In this document: positions 21,721 to 33,548 of the stretch, piece after piece
How positions within the stretch are numbered: the first letter of the stretch is position 1
Layout of the letters: every line of letters starts with the position of its first letter
Assembly: GCA_024336345.1 (NCBI GenBank)
Contig: JANFOG010000011.1
Coordinates: forward strand, 434,001-498,000
Source of the DNA: Mariannaea sp. PMI_226
Lineage: Eukaryota > Ascomycota > Sordariomycetes > Hypocreales > Nectriaceae
Direction: 5' to 3'
DNA length: 64,000 bases
The notes under the pieces: generated by a model
The model's database searches: none
What the model saw: the letters and a program-made list of their open reading frames with translations, nothing else
What the model was told of the DNA's origin: nothing
Made by a program: the position numbers and the translations under genes

Positions 21721-22524
21721 TCATGCCAACATACGTGATCCAATCATGACTGCGTAAAGAACCGCCACGCCAAGGACGAAGCCCAACGCAATTGCTTCCG
21801 TCTGGCTGAGGGCTCTCCTCACTCGTAATTTTGCATCCCCAATCCACAATTTCTCTCCGACGCCACGCCGCGCGGACTTGAGACCAGGGAGCCCATCCAG
21901 ACTCCTAATGTTATTCTCATTGCGATACCCCTGTATCGCGTTCGTCTCAACTCGCTTCTTCACCCAAGTGTCCAGAGTTGGCCGTTCTTCAAACACAGCC
22001 AACTCATCCACTTTTCCGTTTGTGCCTTCAAGAAGAAGTGATTCAATCGGACTTTCTGATGTATTTTCCGGAGAGTAGATTCCCTTCTTGACTCGAGGCA
22101 CGCCGAAGCCACAGCTTGTCTGGACCTGGAAGACATCGGCAACCACAACGGCCCGGGCACCGTCAAAAGCTGATCGCTTGCCGCGAGAAATGCGGCTCAC
22201 CCAGTCTGGAAAGGCCGGGTCATCATGTTCAATGATTGTTGATCGGCAAAAGAACCTCACAATCCTAGGTGCATTACCGAAACTCATAAACATGAGGCAC
22301 AAACGCCCATTGTCATATGAATGAGCAATGGTTTCGCATCCGGACCCGGTGCGGTCAATGTATGCACATTGGTTTGACCCCAAGACGGCAAAGTGACTGT
22401 CTGTCAGGCCCTTGGGAGATACATTAATGTGCGAACCAAGCGTAGGAGCCGATCCAGTGAAGAAAACAGGCTGCCGTTGCACCCACTCAGTGAGCTCATC
22501 GGTGATAGATGGGTAGAGTTTCAT
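21721..22524 (-). CDS. FMN split-barrel (PNPOx-like) protein with C-terminal anchor
   Basis: About 267 residues from the ATG at 22524 (MKLYPSITDELTEWVQ); the frame stays open further upstream but without a better start. The N-terminal domain (about 1-130) has the pyridoxamine-phosphate-oxidase-like pattern seen in fungal YLR456W/YPR172W-type proteins: QPVFFTGSAPTLGSHINVSP, KGLTDSHFAVLG, YIDRTGSGCETIAH, NGRLCLMFMSFG, PRIVRFF. The middle has a CGFGVPRV motif also common in this group. The last 25 residues form a hydrophobic helix (AIALGFVLGVAVLYAVMIG) followed by SRMLA, so the protein is probably tail-anchored, with the flavin domain in the cytosol. The biochemical role of this fungal group is not established. 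Start choice is based on family-like spacing and a TATA-like element about 110 bases upstream. Confidence 0.8.
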   Translation of the reverse strand: MKLYPSITDELTEWVQRQPVFFTGSAPTLGSHINVSPKGLTDSHFAVLGSNQCAYIDRTGSGCETIAHSYDNGRLCLMFMSFGNAPRIVRFFCRSTIIEHDDPAFPDWVSRISRGKRSAFDGARAVVVADVFQVQTSCGFGVPRVKKGIYSPENTSESPIESLLLEGTNGKVDELAVFEERPTLDTWVKKRVETNAIQGYRNENNIRSLDGLPGLKSARRGVGEKLWIGDAKLRVRRALSQTEAIALGFVLGVAVLYAVMIGSRMLA

Positions 22525-22636
22525 TCTGGGAAAAGATTGAGTGCTGCTGGGCCTTATTTTTTTGTTTTGAGAATTGAAAAGAGGAGAGATCGGGGCGACT
22601 GGTAAGCCGATGATGCGAGGCACAGCAAAGTAGAGC

Positions 22637-22643
22637 TATATAT
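22637..22643 (-). promoter_or_regulatory. TATA-like element of the split-barrel gene
   Basis: TATATAT on either strand, 113-119 bases upstream of the minus-strand ATG at 22524. Good core-promoter spacing; otherwise inferred. Confidence 0.4.
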
Positions 22644-23059
22644 GCCCGTTCGCCGACCGACGGCCTTTGGAGGAAACCCGAAAATGGAAATCTGCCCCCG
22701 TTGGAGCAAGCGGGGAAAAAAAATGACGTCGGAGTGTGTGGAGGGCCGTTTGCGGGCCATCGGGCTAAGCAAAGCGGAAACCCCACCAGCTCACCGTTTG
22801 CTACCCGATTATCGGAGGCGGTCGGGAGGGTATGACCAGGGTGGGCCTGCCTATACCCAACCCGGACTTTACCGTGACTGATATCGTAAAGAGGTATATC
22901 AATATATGTCATTCGTTGGTGTTCATGTTGGATGAGAGAGATGCGTCATGATGAACCTGTGCTGTCACTCTGGAAGTGAGTCACGACACCGTCCATTACT
23001 GCCTGGTCATCAATCATTTCGAATTGCGAACGGTCTGCTCGTCGATCGAGACAAGCAGA

Positions 23060-24439
23060 TTAGTTTGTGATAGGGTACTGATGGTACGCGCCATCTTCAA
23101 ACTTATCATCCTCGAAGGCACTGCTGTCACTGCTGAAGTGGGTGGAAGTGACAACGCTGGCGGTCGTACGGGGTACGCTTGAGTATGATCCTGTAGAAGA
23201 AGGTGCTTGCATACGACCTGTTGTCACAAGGGCGTGAGTATCAAAGTCACTAGAAGGGTTCGAGAGATGCCAACCTCCAGGTCCCCATGGCTCAATGAAG
23301 CTGGTCTGGCGATTCCCGCCGGAATCGAACCGCTTGGACAGGCGCTCCTTGTCGGAGAGTGGGCGCTCATTGTCCTTGTCAGCCTTGCCTTCACTCTTCT
23401 CCTTGTTGCGGCTACGACCCTCGCGGTCGCGATCACGTTCACGCTCACGGTGTCGCTCCTCGCGACGCTCCTCACGACGCTCATCACGGTCACGGTCACT
23501 GTCACGATGGCGGTCCTCGCGGGATTCGCGGGACTCCTTCTTGCTGGACGAAGATATGGTGGACTTTGCCGTGGAGGACTTGGTAGACGCCTTGCTGGAA
23601 GCCTTGCTGGAAGGCCGCGAGGACGACTTGGCAGGACGATCTGCTATGGGAGTACTCAAGGGGCTGCTAATTGGGCTAGGGAGAGCAGAGGGGACCTGGC
23701 CGTTCAGGGCATTGTATCGCATGGTGAGATTCTCGTGCTTGGCGGTGAGGCCTCTGAAGCGCGAGTCAATGTCAATGCGCTCGTACTCGAGGCGGGAATT
23801 CTCGTTGGTTAGACGCTCGTTTTCGCCAGACAAACGACGGGATTCATCCTTAAGGGCCTGGTTGTCGTCCTTGAGGTCCTTCACGTCATCTTTCAGGTCA
23901 TTGAAGTCATCCTTAAGGGTGCGGTTTTCCTCCTTGGTGGTACGGTTCTCCTCCTTCAAGGTACGGAACTCCTCTTTAAGGGCGCGAGCCTCCTCCTTGA
24001 GATCCTTGGTAGATCGAGCTTCCTCCTTGAGTGTACGGTTCTCATTCTTCAGAGAAACAATGTCCTCCTTGAGAACGTCAGCCTCGGAGCGGACGCCGTC
24101 AAGTTGAGCTTTGAGTTCGCGGTAGGAGACTATCTGATCATTGAGTTTCTGCTTGGCCTGTTCCAGGTTGGATTTCAGTTTTTCCTTCTCGGACTTAATC
24201 TTGGCAAGTTCGGCATTGGCCTTGTTGAGATCCTCGAGAAGTTTAGAGGTGGAGTCGTAGCCATATTCATAATCGTACTCGGAGACGGTGTCGTGTGTTC
24301 TATCAGGTAATGACAGCGCGACGTGATGTCCGTAGGTCGAGCCAGAATGACTGTGCCCATGGCCGTGGCCGTGACCGTGAGCGACGACAGTCCTCTTGCC
24401 CGAAGTGGTAGAGCCAGAGGACCTCTGGTGCAGTGGCAT
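23060..24439 (-). CDS. His-rich coiled-coil protein with Arg/Asp/Glu-rich tail
   Basis: A 459-residue single-exon protein. N-terminus: a basic Ser-rich start, then alternating Gly-His (HGHGHGHGHSHSG, about 21-33). Residues about 65-235 form a long parallel-type coiled coil with a striking heptad repeat (L-K-E-E-x-R-T and later L-K-D-D variants, about 14 units), preceded by a longer-spaced coil. A Ser/Pro/Thr/Lys-rich linker follows (about 250-305), then a charge-alternating R-E/D-R-rich block (about 305-370). The C-terminus is more ordered-looking, with a SFIEPWGPGGWHLS motif that may be conserved. I do not recognise the family; structural, spindle or septal roles are possible, but nothing in the sequence decides. 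It is predicted to lack signal peptide and membrane segments. Codon-level similarity of the heptads suggests local duplication. Confidence 0.72.
   Translation of the reverse strand: MPLHQRSSGSTTSGKRTVVAHGHGHGHGHSHSGSTYGHHVALSLPDRTHDTVSEYDYEYGYDSTSKLLEDLNKANAELAKIKSEKEKLKSNLEQAKQKLNDQIVSYRELKAQLDGVRSEADVLKEDIVSLKNENRTLKEEARSTKDLKEEARALKEEFRTLKEENRTTKEENRTLKDDFNDLKDDVKDLKDDNQALKDESRRLSGENERLTNENSRLEYERIDIDSRFRGLTAKHENLTMRYNALNGQVPSALPSPISSPLSTPIADRPAKSSSRPSSKASSKASTKSSTAKSTISSSSKKESRESREDRHRDSDRDRDERREERREERHRERERDRDREGRSRNKEKSEGKADKDNERPLSDKERLSKRFDSGGNRQTSFIEPWGPGGWHLSNPSSDFDTHALVTTGRMQAPSSTGSYSSVPRTTASVVTSTHFSSDSSAFEDDKFEDGAYHQYPITN
23815..24070 (-). repeat. coding heptad repeat in the coiled-coil protein
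   Basis: Near-identical 21-base units encoding L-K-E-E/D-D-x-x-x heptads, read on the minus strand. On the plus strand the recurring word is TCCTCCTTGAG/TCATCCTTAAG. The units differ at third positions. Confidence 0.65.
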
Positions 24440-24705
24440 GGCGACAACTGCGGACGGATCTGCCCGAGGGAATGAAGAAGGACGATGATGTTGTGTTTAC
24501 CGATGATTCGATGTCACTGCTAGACTGCGATGCAGCGCTGCCCAACGACACTGGAGTCTGGCAGAAGTGAGGCGGCCGGACGAATTGCGAAGGGCGCTGG
24601 GGCAGGCCTTAAGGAGGGGTGGGAGCGGGAAGCGGGATGCTAGGCGAGCCAGAAGCGAGTTTTTGGAGTGGTAGGGCGACAAGCGCAAATGGGGGGCCAA
24701 ACGGG

Positions 24706-24712
24706 TATATAA
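24706..24712 (-). promoter_or_regulatory. TATA-like element of the coiled-coil gene
   Basis: TATATAA on plus, TTATATA on minus, 267-273 bases upstream of the minus-strand ATG at 24439. Weak, position-based call. Confidence 0.3.
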
Positions 24713-25011
24713 GGAAGAGGAGGCCACAATACGCCGTAATGACTCAGACTTGGTGAAATGCAAGACAATAAGTTATGTTTTTTTCCCTTGTTTGCCTAGG
24801 ACGACCAGATCACTTTTGAGGGAGAGAAAGGGAGAGAAGGATTTGTCAAAAATAAATCCTGTGGGTGTGTGCGAGCGACCGGGAAATGAGATCAGGCTCC
24901 AAGAAAAGAAAAGAAAGGAAAAAAAAAAAGTGATCGGGTTGATATTTTATCAAACTCTCGGGTGTGGGAGGAAGGGAAAAAAAAAAAAAAAACCTGGTTG
25001 GAATGAGTGGA

Positions 25012-25029
25012 GGGAGGGAGGGAGGGGGG
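25012..25029 (+). repeat. G-run cluster, possible G-quadruplex
   Basis: Four G-tracts of at least three separated by single A residues, with the last tract six long. It fits the usual quadruplex pattern and lies about 570 bases upstream of the coiled-coil gene start. Confidence 0.6.
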
Positions 25030-28000
25030 AATGAAGACAAGGGATTCAGGGAAGGGAGACAAAGCGGGCAGCACCGACGCTGTGACTTGACGAACGGACT
25101 CTCGCAATTTCACTACGAAACGCCTTGTGCACGAAAACACCATGCGCAAAAAGGGCTCTATTGTTCCTTTCTGCCTGTGACCATCCAGCTGAATGATGAA
25201 GATATGTGTAGGTGGTGTGGGCGCCGAAATCGTTGAGCGGGTGTGCCTATCCTGATCGTCTCTGCACTTTTTTTTGGTGATGCCTTTTCTTCATCCTCTC
25301 ACACATTTTTTTTTTTTGGACTTCCCTCTCTCTTTCTCTCTATCTCTTTCAGTCTGGCGGACCATTGCAACGATGACAAAAGACTCACTGGCTTGGTAAC
25401 TGGTACCAACCCTGGGAAAAAACCATCCCAGGAAGGGGTCCCTTGACTTAGATGACGGTCCAGGCCATAAGTTAGATAGGCCAGTATGCATTATTCCTTT
25501 TTGCTTGCCAGAGCGGCGCAGTATATGGATCCCAACAAAGAGACAGACGAGGTATGGGGTACATCAATTGGAGGAAGCTCGCAAATGGAAAATGGGTCGC
25601 ACGCACACAATCCCGGCCGCGACGGCGTGCCAAAAGTCGAAAAAAGGCAGTGCGACCTATACTCTCAATGCCCAAAGGCGCAGACACCGCTGCCCAATCC
25701 CACACCTCTGCCTCCGGCACCTCCCTCCGTTTTCCCCTTCATCCCCTCCTTCGGACCGGGAAGGTGTTCAAACATGTGCTTCCATTGGTTATGCTCGGGG
25801 CTGTGCAGCTGCGTGAGGCAGAAAGCAGCAGCACAAAACACCATCAATGTCTGTCATGAGGTACGTCTGGGAATAGGCATCCAATCGTTTCGGCCCCCAA
25901 TTGTCAATATCAGCCCTGACGATTCGTGAAGGCATTCACGCAAGCATGGTTTATTACTATGTACACAGCACCGTTTATTTTGAGGGCCTTGCCAGCGACA
26001 TTACGTAGTCTATCTCGATTATAAACGAGGGGTTCGCTCGGTTCGCCCCCTTGACAAAGACGGTCCGCACGGCACGTACCGGCAGAAACAGGACTCAGAT
26101 TCGAATCTTCTCAAGCCCATGCTTGGGGAGGGTCAGCGCGTTTCCACGCCCGTCGGCTCGGGGAGGCCCATGCAATGCCTGCCAGCCTACCTGACATAGG
26201 ACTCTTTCTGGCCGTGCAGGCTGCGCATTAATTATGGCGTCGGTTTCCTGAGCCCTTGCTCACCAAAAAAAAAATACCTGCCCTTCCACGCCACTTTGGG
26301 GAACCTGGAGGCCCTCCCGCTCGTGGCAGCCTGGGGAATGCCCTGGAAGGATCTCGCGGGCCAAACAGACACATGATGCGACCTGCAAGTAATTGTCAGA
26401 ATGTGACTCATTCGTCGATGAAAATAGCTTTGCGTGCTGCTTTGTTGATCTCAAATCCAAAGGTGTTGCCTTATCTGTGGTCAATCAGCAAGCCATCAGA
26501 ATACAGGGGGGGTGTCGTTTTATTCTTCTGTCCGCATAGAACTCCCGTAGTGTGTGCCAGCTTCTCACAGGGGGAGGGATTTTTTCCATTTCGACCCCTG
26601 CTCGAGTTTTTTTCTTCTTTCTTAAACACCCGAGAGCGGCCGAGCGAGTAACCCATGTGTATGCGATTGCATCTACATCCCTCGGCATCAGGAAACAAAC
26701 CGAAGACGTCGTCGCAAAGCTCGAAGTGGTCAGAGGAAGCTTCAGCGGAGCTGCGGGCCTCCCGGGACTAACCGCGGGGACTAAGGATGTCATTTTGTGG
26801 GAGAGCTCTTTGTCACAGTTGGCCGTCGAAGTTTGAGATTGAATTTGGAATATGGGGGTAGGGCTGATGTGGAGAGATCCCGGCCCTAGCCCGTTGTCAA
26901 TGACTTGTGACACGGTCCCGTCTCCGTCCGGTCTATGGGCCACGGAGCCGAATTCCCCCCCGCTCATATGTAGGCTGCCAACAAGGAAAACAATCCATTG
27001 TCGACATTTGGGTTTCTTCGTTAAACGTTACACAGAGTCCGAAAACCTTGATATCCTGCTGTTCACGGACTATGTAATGTATTCAACTTGATATGGCCGC
27101 TCTTTTTAAAGATCCATAGCCATCCATATCTTGTCATAGACAGCAGACTGAGGTCGACTGGAGTTGAGAAAGACGATGTGAGGAGAGCTGCTGGCCTCAT
27201 TATTATTCACGCCATAGTTCACATCGACAGTGGACAGTGGAACGGAAGTCCTCTCACATGGTTGGCTTCGCCAACTGGTGGGGGTGTACAAGTACGTAGT
27301 CTCACAAGGCAGCTTCACATTAAGCGCGTACGTAGACTTCTAGCTATGACGTGTATGTGACGAGCATCTGTCTGTTGTTCTTCATGAGACAGGTGACACG
27401 TGCATTCGAGAATAAGCCCGAAAGTTCTAGCAGCTCTTAGTCCTTGGTAATTACAGCTCCCCCAATCGTCAGCTGTCAAAGGTCTCGTATCCCAGATAGC
27501 GGATTTGGTTCACTCAGGGAGACAATGGGAAAAGGTTCCTCTATTTGTGATTTAGGCACAAACAGACCGCACTCACCACTCAGCAAGTCTGATTTAACTG
27601 TCATTTGAACCTCTTTTTCATTGGCCCGGACCAAGAACACGGGGCGATTAATCACCAGACTTGCGCTTGCCCTTAACCAAATTGCTGCGTTTAATGTGAT
27701 CCAGTGTCAAGGATACGATAACTCGAGTTGCCTGAGTAGTTGTAGTCGTTATTTATATTGCTGTAGACATGTCACAACTAGAATCCATGTCATCTGAGAA
27801 CACTGAATCACCAATAGGCGAAGTGTTCACAATTTATTGGAAAGTGCTTTCGGATGCTATAGCCCCGCTAAAAAAGAAAAAAAAAGTAAAAGAAAGGAAA
27901 GAAAGAAAGAAATAAGATATTGCTTGTTGACCTGAGTCGCTCTTTTCATGACTGAAGGATGAAAGGGTATGTTGGCACTATTGCAGTAGTAGGTAGGCAA

Positions 28001-31000
28001 ATGAATACTATCACTTCCTGGCTATTCTAATTATTTTAGGGAAATAATCTACCTGTTTACTTCCTTGCCTACTGAGGAAAATGCGCATCTTAGGTACCTT
28101 AGCTTGTAATAAAAGATATTTGGTTGGTCAAATCTCTCCATTCGATATTCTATACAGATGCAAGATAAAAGCTACAAAAACCAGAACATTATTATAGTTA
28201 TTTAGTAATGCAAAGATACTACCTGGAGCGATCCTTGCTAGTTGTGCAATTGATGTTCTGAATATATAAATGCCCTGTCTCTAAGTTGCCTCTGATGTAT
28301 ACATATCCCAGAGATACTAATCTGTAATTGTTCTTTTCAAAACTCGGATTGCATAACTTACCTATACAATATGGCTCTTTGCCTACAGCATCTAAACACT
28401 TATGTATTATCCTCCTAAAATCTGCCATTTGTTACGGCATTTATTTATTGTGATATTCACTCCATTTGCCCAAGTCTTCTTGTGCATCGAAAATGTTACA
28501 CGAAAAATGTTACACGAAGCAAGTGGTGTAGGTACGTGGGAGGCTATTATGTGATGCCTCAGTACCCGCCGGCAAAGAAGCATACAACAATTATTCCCGA
28601 CGTCATTCCACTGGAGCTCCGTCCACAATTGATGTTATATTCAGCAGGTCAAACGAAGACATAAGATCAAAGGCAAAACGGGCTAAGCTATAAGTAGCCA
28701 ACACAATACGTGTGGTTAAATTGCCAGGCGTTGGGACATACAGCAAAAATCACAGTGACGTCATTTATGCTACTGAAAGTCTGACCGCGATGATTCTTAT
28801 TTCACAAAACAGAAGTGTATGGAAAATTGAGAAACTCGTAGTGCATTCAAGTACTAGAAGAACAGAAGATGCATACTCAATCAATTTGCTGGGTCCAACT
28901 ATCAGCAAAAATGGCCGCCGTCAATATTCAAAGCAAGTCTTGTCCCACAGTCCTGGTACTTTGTGACGCGCTTTGTATCTCTCACCTCGCATCTACAGGT
29001 AAAAAAAATACTCACTAAGAACTAAGTAAATTACGGTATGGCGCAAGGGTAAGCTGACTTTAGGATTGGCCACTCTAATAGTTGTATTCTTCAGCCGCCG
29101 CCACCAAATAATTTCCAACCCAGCCGCTCTCAAGCACCTGAAGGTATTTAATTATTCACCAAAATGAACAGTTTCTGTGCAATTCACGAAATGAATATGA
29201 TACCAGCTAAAGAGACCTAGGTTCATTGAGTTATCTGAGCGTTGTGGGCAGATGATGATATGCAAAATATTAGTGATTGGGGCGAATTGATAATGAGGTA
29301 TAATCCGTATGGAGCGGCTGAGCTCAACTTAATTGAAATCAGGAATGAGATTTTGTCAAGCCACAAATTTCCCGTTGTGCTGACATGGTCGCCGCCTCAG
29401 TTATGGAGATAACTAATAAAAGAAGCACGGGATGCAAAAAAGAAAATTAAGAAAAAAATTAAAAATTGAAACAAATTCGGAAAAAAAATATTATTCTTCT
29501 TATTGAATCCCCCCCCTTTCCTCAAAGTCCCTTCATACGTACTCCATAATCATCAGCCCTGCAAAAATTTCTCCAGCAAAGTTGGCGCTGACAGGTAAAT
29601 TTGCTTATTATCATTATTATTGCGGTCTCCCCAATTGTGCAGCTAAGCTGATCCTATTCCCAGCGGGGCTAAGTGGCCAGGGATTAGTGTCCAGCATTAA
29701 ACTTGACGGAACGCTCGACTTCCTGATTGGTTTTCAGGAGCTCCTTGGTCAGTGATACATTGGGGAGCATACGTAATCCTCCGCACGTATCCGTATCATG
29801 TACTCTGGCAACGGTAAAGACGACCCACGACATCTCCGCCCCCTATTTCCCTAGATTGCAAGTATCAATAATTGTTCCGCTTATTCTTGCAACTATTGAC
29901 AATGTTTGGCCTTTTCTGAGTGCCACCCGATTTCAGGAGCGCGAACGCCGCCAAGGGGGTTGCTGCACGAATAGGAGGGGGTACATATTATGAGCGAGGG
30001 GAGGTTGGCCGTGTGTTGACAGTGACCATTGCTTGTGAATACGGGAGATGCATGGGTTGCGATCAACTATATTTCACTGTGGAGTACTGTATACAACCAA
30101 GAGTACTTGCAGTGACTACTTAGTTAGGAAATTTGTTTCGTCGCGTGCACCATGCTCGGTACCTATGATGCCTACTTCGGCGTGGGTTCATTGCGATCCT
30201 AGCTCCTTGGTGTAGATAGGTAGGGGATTGATCAAAGATACCACGTGGAAATACTTCAACCATCGTGTTGTTCGAGGTGTTACCATCGGCAGGTACGTCA
30301 AGAGAAAGCTGTCCACGGGTATCTTGGGGTTGTGCGGAGTTGTAGCTGGGAACTTTACGCGTAATTAAGGTAATCAGCGATCTGCTTCGCCACCATCAAT
30401 ACGGGTACGGAGTACATATTGCAGAGGACTGTGAAATACACAATGAGACGGGTGCCAGACTTATCTGCTCTGCTGTACTTTGTTCGTTCAGAACACGAGA
30501 GATCCAAGATGAGGTGGGCCAAGCCTTGATGGGGGCACAACGCAAGCCCAACCGGCTCGTCGGCGGACGCATTTATCTCCCGTTGGAGTGAATTGTGTGT
30601 CCCGATGTCCACGCACTGTACTTTATTCGTAGCATGCCTTCCTACCTACCTCGCCAAGACAGTACCAGGTGGAGAGGCTCTTTGGACGTGATCCTTCAGC
30701 GATTCTGGAGCCGTCTAAGGTCTCATATGGTCCCCGAGGTCCCCAGTGCCTCCCAGTAAGCCGCCGCAGTGGGGGGAAAGCTGGCACCAAGCTGATTCTT
30801 GCATTCGTACTTGGTACTTTCCGTAGACAGCTCACCCACCATTCCATTCTCGCCCTCTCCCTATCCTTCATCCACTAATTCCTTTCTCCTTCCCCTTCAA
30901 TATTCTGCCGCCCCCCCTGAAGCTCCTCGTCCCTTTTCCCTCTTTATCCCCTCCCTTTCACGTCGACCTCGATCAATTTATTGCAGGTCAACCGTTGGTT

Positions 31001-31442
31001 CGCGTTTCGATCTGGGACTCGTGCATCGCATTAAATATCCTACAACTAGATCTGCGAACTTTGTACGAGAGCTCCGTGTCGCGCATTCCGCCTTTTGGCC
31101 CAATCACTCGCTTTCTTACACTCCCTTATCCGGCCTTGGTCTTTTTTTCCTTGCTTGACGGTTGCGTCCCACCACTCTTAAAACTCGAATTTCCCTGCCA
31201 CGCCCTAGAGTGCAAACCTCGCTTCCACCTTTGCCTTAATCAACTCGATCAGCGACCGATTCAATTCTACCGCTCCCGTTCCTTTACCTCATTGGTTTGC
31301 GGGTTCGCTACTCATTTTCCCGCATCGACCTGGGGCCATTTAGATAATCACCGAGTCTCTGACCCGACGACCCTGAACGACTTCACGACTCCGTTATACG
31401 ACATATTACCCAATCTCCAGAATAACCGTCCCAACCATCATC

Positions 31443-32739
31443 ATGTCCCGCCCAAACTCGGACGAGCCTGTCCCTCTTCTTACTCAAGAGGAGAGGGACC
31501 AAGACTTGAAGGGCGAGCACGATCTTGAGAGCGAAGCTGGTCGCATCCAGTCCGCCAAGGCTCAGAACATCGACCTTGAGTACTCTGTACCAAGCACCGT
31601 CAAGTTCGCCTGGCTTGGAACCTACTTCTTCTTCTCCCTGCTTCTTACTTTGTACAACAAGCTCGTTCTCAGCATGGTTAGTCAATACCTATTCTTGCAC
31701 ACTCTTTGATATCCCAATGTCCCCTGGGTATCGGCCCGCCCACCACCAGTCCTTCGCAATGCTTGTCATAATCGATGCTTGAAACTGTGCTGACGCCGCC
31801 GCTTCTGCGCTCCAGTTTCACTTTCCTTGGCTGCTGACCTTCCTCCACGCCGCCTTTGCCAGTATCGGCACATGGGCTATGCTGCAGATGGGCCACTTCA
31901 AGTTGTCGCGACTGGGTCGCAGAGAGAATCTTGCTCTCGTTGCTTTCAGCGCACTCTTTACCGCCAACATTGCTGTTTCCAATCTGTCGCTTGCTATGGT
32001 CTCCGTTCCCTTCTACCAGACCATGCGCATGCTCTGCCCCATCTTCACCATTCTCATCTTCCGCCTTTACTATGGACGTACCTACAGCACCATGACTTAC
32101 CTCTCCCTCGTTCCTCTCATTGTCGGTGCTGCTATGACTACTCTGGGTGAGATGAGCTTTACTGATGCGGGTTTCCTCCTCACCATCCTTGGTGTGATTC
32201 TTGCTGCTCTCAAGGTATGATGAAATTTAGGTTGCCTCACGGAGTTTTCGATTGTTACTAATAATGAAATGCAGACCGTTGTCACCAACCGATTCATGAC
32301 AGGATCCCTCGCTCTCCCCCCCGTTGAATTCCTCATGCGCATGTCTCCTCTCGCTGCCCTCCAGGCTCTGGCTTGCGCTGCCGCTACCGGCGAAATTGGA
32401 GGCTTCATGAAGCTCATGTCCTCGGGCGACGTTTCTCTTCCCCCCGCCATGGCCTCCCTCTTTGGCAACGGTTTCCTTGCTCTGTTGCTCAACATCTCAT
32501 CCTTCAACACCAACAAGCTTGCTGGTGCCCTCACCATGACTGTCTGCGGCAACCTCAAGCAGTGCTTGACTGTCGCTCTCGGCATTGTTCTGTTCGACGT
32601 GACGATCGATTTCCTCAACGGTGCTGGTATGGCCGTTACCATGCTTGGCGCTGCCATCTACAGCAAGGCCGAGCTTGACAACAAGAACAAGAAGGTCAAG
32701 GAGGCCGCATACAAGCCCGTGGAACAGAACGGCCGGTAG
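31443..32739 (+). CDS. TPT/nucleotide-sugar transporter family protein
   Basis: Three exons (31443-31676, 31816-32214, 32275-32739) give 365 residues. The intron before exon 3 has a TACTAAT branch site. After an acidic cytosolic N-terminus (about 1-50, with PLLTQEE, a possible sorting motif), about ten transmembrane segments follow: WLGTYFFFSLLLTLYNKLVL, FHFPWLLTFLHAAFASIG, a NLSLAMVSVPFYQTMRMLCP block, LSLVPLIVGAAMTTLGEM and others. The YNK in helix 1, FHFPWLLTFLH, VPFYQ and the late-helix LTMTVCGNLKQ motif mark the triose-phosphate translocator (DUF250/SLC35E-like) branch of the drug/metabolite superfamily. Such proteins usually sit in Golgi or ER membranes and exchange a sugar phosphate or nucleotide sugar. 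The substrate cannot be told from sequence. The C-terminus is basic (NKNKKVKEAAYK). Confidence 0.87.
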
Positions 32740-33548
32740 CCGATGTTAAATTAGGACGAAAAGTAAGAAGGGGATTTTATTTTTCTTATTTATAAACGAC
32801 GTTTTTATCATAATGAAGTGGGGTGGGGGAGAAGAAGCGCAGAAAGCCTTCTCCCTTTGCTGCTCACCTTCTAGAATCCTGACAGTGCGTGATGCCATGG
32901 ATCTCTAGAGGAATAGACACTGCCATTGTTACTGCTAGTAGACGATCCCTGGACGCTACTTACTGGAACGGACTAGGGGTGGTGTTTTCGTCATGATTAT
33001 GGAAACTTCGGGGTTTGGTGGGAAGAGGCAGGCATAGATTCTGCCCGGTTTTTTTTTTCATCAAATTCCACATGTTCAACTTTTTTCCAGGTAGTTTTGT
33101 ATAGGGTCTATATTTTTCTTGCGCGGAATAGATGTAATTTTTGAAATTTTTTTTTTCTCGTGAAAAAGGGTGTTTGAATTGCTTTTTTCTCTTGGAGCCT
33201 TATCTATTCCTCACAAGTTGAAGTACACTATGTTTATAAAGCAACTAGATTTGAATAATTCTGCAATCCTCCAGTTTTTTCTCTGTTAAGTAGCTAATTT
33301 GGCAGTCTGGCTGTGAGCCTCTTGTGACAATTGCTCACAGTTCTATCCCATCCTCGAAGTAAAGAAAAAAAAAGGTAATAACTTGAATGCGTCTTGTATA
33401 CAGCATTCGAACACACAAAACCTCCGATAAAAAACCAAAGCCACCGAGCATGCGCCATGCTACCCGACAAGAAAAACAAAAGCGCCAAAAAGAAAAAGAA
33501 GAAGAAATGACTAAAACAGTAGAAAATCATCGTAGATCTCGGATGTCG
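32740..33548. other. convergent 3' region
   Basis: Spacer of 809 bp between the 3' ends of the transporter and the RMD8-like gene. T-rich and A-rich tracts; no gene supported. Confidence 0.5.

Larger units (their letters stand above)
24440..31442. other. 7 kb gene-free region
   Basis: The left side (24440-26000) is the promoter of the coiled-coil gene and has long A/T tracts and a G-rich run. The middle (27400-29700) is visibly richer in A and T and has only short frames; 28219-28428 minus and 28712-28966 plus are the longest and match nothing I know. A 13-14 bp tandem word (AAAATGTTACACG) occurs twice at about 28490-28516. The right side (30700-31442) is the CT-rich leader of the transporter gene. 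No transposase, reverse transcriptase, long terminal repeat or terminal inverted repeat was found by eye. Confidence 0.5.

Noticed and set aside
23295..24107. 270-codon plus-strand frame rich in Arg/Ser
   Set aside because: Antisense shadow of the heptad and RED-rich coding repeats of the minus-strand gene.
26485..26967. 160-codon minus-strand frame
   Set aside because: No recognisable domain; overlaps frames on the other strand with equal openness.
28219..28428. 69-codon minus-strand frame in the A/T-richer core, considered as a transposon fragment
   Set aside because: No transposase or reverse transcriptase motif and no flanking repeats.
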